A stretch of DNA of 64,000 nt from an uncultured Campylobacter sp. (GTDB lineage Bacteria > Campylobacterota > Campylobacteria > Campylobacterales > Campylobacteraceae). Where the stretch lies: assembly GCA_900539505.1 (NCBI GenBank), contig UQCL01000005.1, forward strand, positions 1 to 64,000, in the 5' to 3' direction. Shown piece after piece: positions 61,809 through 64,000 of the stretch. Every line of letters starts with the position of its first letter. The first letter of the stretch is position 1. Below the pieces are notes generated by a model. The model was given only the letters and a program-made list of their open reading frames with translations. It had not been told where the DNA came from and did no database searches. The translations under genes were made by a program, and so were the position numbers.

Positions 61809-63225
61809 TAGTTTGAGCAAAAAGAAACTCCCTTTTAAGCCCATTAGCGAGGGGCTGGCGCGCATTTACGCCTGTGGCCCGACCGTCTATGATGACGCGC
61901 ATCTTGGGCATGCAAAAAGCGCCGTGAGCTTTGATCTGCTGCGCCGCGTACTGCAAGCGGAGGGCTATGAGGTTAAATTTGCGCGAAATTTCACCGACAT
62001 CGACGATAAAATTTTAAAAAAGATGGCGGAAACCGGCAAGAGTCTGGGAGAGATCACGGAGTTTTATACCCGCAGATATTTGCAGGATATGAGCGCGCTA
62101 AATGTCGCGGACGCGAGCATTTCGCCCAAGGCGACCGAAAATATCGCTGCGATCTGCGAGCTCATATCCTCGCTTCTTCAAAAAGGCTTTGCCTACGAGA
62201 TCGCGGGTGACGGCATCTACTTCGACACGTGTAAGGACGGGGATTATCTAAGCCTTAGCGGCAAAAAAGAGGGTGCCGGCAAAAACATTGCCCGCGTCGC
62301 CTCAAACGATGCCAAGCACGACGAGAAGGACTTCGTGCTGTGGAAATTTGACGAGAATTGGTTTGATAGCCCGTTTGGTAAAGGGCGCCCGGGCTGGCAC
62401 AGCGAGTGCGTCGCGATGATTTTGGCGCACCTTGATAGCGGCGATCCGCAATTTTGCATCGACATTCACGCAGGCGGCGCCGATCTGCTCTTCCCGCATC
62501 ACGAAAACGAAGCCGCGCAATGCCGCTGCGCCCGCCATAGAGCGCTAAGCAAATACTGGCTTCACAACGGCTTCGTGCAAGTAAATAACGAAAAGATGAG
62601 CAAGAGCCTCGGTAACTCGTTTTTTGTAAGAGACGCCCTAAAAATCGCACCGGGCGAGGCGCTGAGATTTTATCTCTTAAGCTCGCATTATAGGGCAAAT
62701 TTTAATTATTCGATAGCCGATCTGCTTGCGAGCAAAAAGAGGCTCGATAAAATTTACCGCCTTAAAAAGCGCGTCCGCGATGTTTTAGCTCCCGCTGCAG
62801 GGCAAAATTCCGCATCCGAGCTGCCTGCTGCGGAGGCTAAATTTAGATCGGAGATGATGGAGTTTTTAAGCGATGATCTCAACACCTCAGGCGCGCTTGC
62901 GGTGCTCGATAGCTTCGTAGCAGGCGCGAATGAAGCACTCGATCGCGCGCCGAAAGACAAGGCGTTAAAGGCTCAGATCGCCGCAAATTTAGAGTTTGCG
63001 AAGCAGACCCTTGGAATTTTATATGAGGATGAGACCGAATACTTTCGCTTCGGCGTGAGCGAGCAGCAAAGAGCACAGATCGAGGAGCTGATAAAACAGC
63101 GCGCACAGGCGAAAGCGGAAAAGAATTTTGCGGGCGCGGATGCCATCAGGGCGCACCTTACGGATATGAAGATCGAAGTGATGGATACGCCTAGCGGCAC
63201 CGTTTGGGAGGTCGCAGCAGAGTAA
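61795..63225 (+). CDS. cysS: Cysteinyl-tRNA synthetase
   Basis: A class I synthetase of 476 residues. The zinc ligands are Cys in YACGPTVYD, Cys in WHSECVAM, and His and Glu in [12 protein letters not shown]. The HIGH motif appears as [10 protein letters not shown] and KMSKS as [12 protein letters not shown]. The C-terminal helical and anticodon parts are complete. It overlaps murJ, and a strong hairpin follows its stop. Confidence 0.97.
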   Translation: MVIYDSLSKKKLPFKPISEGLARIYACGPTVYDDAHLGHAKSAVSFDLLRRVLQAEGYEVKFARNFTDIDDKILKKMAETGKSLGEITEFYTRRYLQDMSALNVADASISPKATENIAAICELISSLLQKGFAYEIAGDGIYFDTCKDGDYLSLSGKKEGAGKNIARVASNDAKHDEKDFVLWKFDENWFDSPFGKGRPGWHSECVAMILAHLDSGDPQFCIDIHAGGADLLFPHHENEAAQCRCARHRALSKYWLHNGFVQVNNEKMSKSLGNSFFVRDALKIAPGEALRFYLLSSHYRANFNYSIADLLASKKRLDKIYRLKKRVRDVLAPAAGQNSASELPAAEAKFRSEMMEFLSDDLNTSGALAVLDSFVAGANEALDRAPKDKALKAQIAANLEFAKQTLGILYEDETEYFRFGVSEQQRAQIEELIKQRAQAKAEKNFAGADAIRAHLTDMKIEVMDTPSGTVWEVAAE

Positions 63226-63271
63226 ATCATAAAATTTAACGCAAAATTTTACGTTAAATTTTATGATTTTT
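63224..63271 (+). terminator. Terminator hairpin after cysS
   Basis: A perfect 18-bp inverted repeat begins inside the cysS stop codon. The left arm is 63224-63241, the right arm 63252-63269, and the loop is 10 nt. The right arm ends in GATTTTT, giving a T-run. Each arm contains the word AAATTT, so the hairpin is built from the same words as the arrays described elsewhere. Confidence 0.75.
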
Positions 63272-64000
63272 ACGATGCAAAGCGTAAATCAGGACGCTAA
63301 TCCGCGCGAAAATTTCGGTGCGATTTTTATCTGAAGCATTGCTATGCCGCGGCGTGATTTTATTTAGCGATACGGTGCAGGAGCGATGCGATGTACGGCA
63401 CGACGCGGCGACAGAGGCGCAAAGGCGGATCGCTATTTTCATTCGTCGGCACGGCTGATACGGCGCGCGATATAGCGCGGTACAGCGGTAGCTCTACGGT
63501 TCGTCTGTGCGTAAATTTCAGTGCTATTTTTCATGGCAATTGGCGATGCGGCACAGTGAAAGCAGCACTGCGGCGCACCTGTGCGTAAATTTTAACGCGA
63601 CTAGGTGTAGTGGAATATGTTGCCGCAACGCGCAAATTTCGGCGCGATTTTTATTCGGCGATATTCGTGGGTGCGCGCAGCGACGAAAGTCACGATTTTA
63701 TTTGGCGATACGGCTGATGCAGCGGCAAAACCACAAGACAGGCTGCGATTTCATTGATAGCGCGGCGGCGCAAAAGCGCAATGCGGCGCGGCGATGCGAA
63801 GTCGCGATAAACGCGATGTAATTTATGATACGGCATTTGTGAGCGCTTTATGGCGCCTCAAAGCATTTAACGCTTAAATGGCATGTGAAAGCGAAAGATC
63901 GCGGTGAATAAAAACTCGCTCGCTTTTAAAGCGCTTTGAGCTTTAAAAATGGTAATGTAAAAACCGCTCTGCGATGCGCAAAAGCCATTTTAAAGCGCTT
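63272..64000. other. Non-coding end of window with degenerate repeats
   Basis: No gene supported. Blocks recur in degenerate form: CGCGAAAATTTCGGTGCGAT at about 63304, CGCGCAAATTTCGGCGCGAT at about 63629, and a poorer copy near 63508. GATTTTATTTAGCGATACGG at about 63355 pairs with GATTTTATTTGGCGATACGG at about 63695. The two best copies are about 325-340 bp apart, as if a 300-bp unit had been duplicated and then drifted. Frames at 63391-63588 and 63507-63821 follow this pattern and have no ribosome site. Confidence 0.45.

Noticed and set aside
1..64000. tRNA, rRNA, insertion sequences, phage or homopolymeric G-tract phase variation
   Set aside because: I searched by eye for T-loop signatures, transposase motifs, integrase motifs and long G or C runs and found none that convinced me. 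A covariance-model scan would be needed to exclude RNA genes fully.

Overview
The window looks like chromosome of a Campylobacterota species, most likely a Campylobacter of the higher-GC oral or anaerobic group (C. gracilis, C. showae or C. rectus-like; the species is inference). The reasons are a hydABCDE hydrogenase operon with hyp genes and NikR, a Tat-exported MfrABE methylmenaquinol:fumarate reductase, a murF/hydrolase/ddl/ruvA run, and an mlaEFD-lipoprotein run next to murJ-cysS. There is no sign of phage, plasmid or insertion sequence, and I recognise no rRNA, tRNA or CRISPR.

Layout. 340-11207 (minus): hydrogenase maturation genes hypA, hypE, hypD, hypC, hypB, then nikR, then a giant hypF. 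11491-17534 (minus): hydE, hydD, hydC, hydB, hydA, a periplasmic membrane-bound uptake [NiFe]-hydrogenase. 17922-21641 (minus): mfrE, mfrB, mfrA, with a divergent LysR regulator (21783-22688). Together these make a respiratory block: hydrogen oxidation feeds the menaquinone pool and fumarate is reduced in the periplasm. 22893-28360: an EptA/EptC-type phosphoethanolamine transferase (minus), then (plus) a PepSY protein, a low-complexity Cys protein, and an OmpR-type response regulator with its histidine kinase. 28881-33684 (minus): a decayed gene, an EFR1-type ferrodoxin, and two related Tat-exported flavoprotein reductases. 33957-42826 (minus): a thioester alpha-2-macroglobulin and its usual partner PbpC. 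42895-44922 (plus): a Rep/UvrD helicase. 45787-52193 (minus): upp, a BON lipoprotein, an SDR, a PPOX-like protein, an AlkD-like protein and murF. 53038-55646 (minus): hydrolase, orphan Phd/YefM antitoxin, ddl, ruvA. 55643-60330 (minus): an Mla lipid-transport cluster interrupted by a frameshifted CbrC-like gene. 60411-63225 (plus): murJ and cysS.

The most unusual feature cuts across genes. Many conserved enzymes carry long in-frame low-complexity insertions: HypA, HypE, HypF (four insertions, about 800 residues), HydD, a histidine kinase, PbpC (about 450 residues) and MurF. Removing them returns each protein to its normal family length. Several of the insertions (clearest in HydD and PbpC), and the long intergenic gaps, are dense in one 6-bp palindromic word family, RAATTY (AAATTT, GAATTT, AAATTC, GAATTC). 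In three stretches I counted about 15 per 320 bp, against 6 in the 1.7-kb hydB gene. In-frame the word reads as Asn-Phe or Asn-Ser, often after Gln, which explains the QNF/QNS pattern of these proteins. RAATTY is the word methylated by CtsM and used for self-DNA recognition in C. jejuni transformation. I therefore propose, as inference, that these arrays are accumulated uptake-type words that have also invaded protein loops.

Other points worth attention are two flavoprotein reductases lacking canonical fumarate-binding residues, a decayed reading frame near 29 kb, an A4-tract frameshift in the CbrC-like gene, an 11-bp-spaced direct repeat upstream of the PepSY/two-component genes, and an orphan antitoxin in a cell-wall operon.
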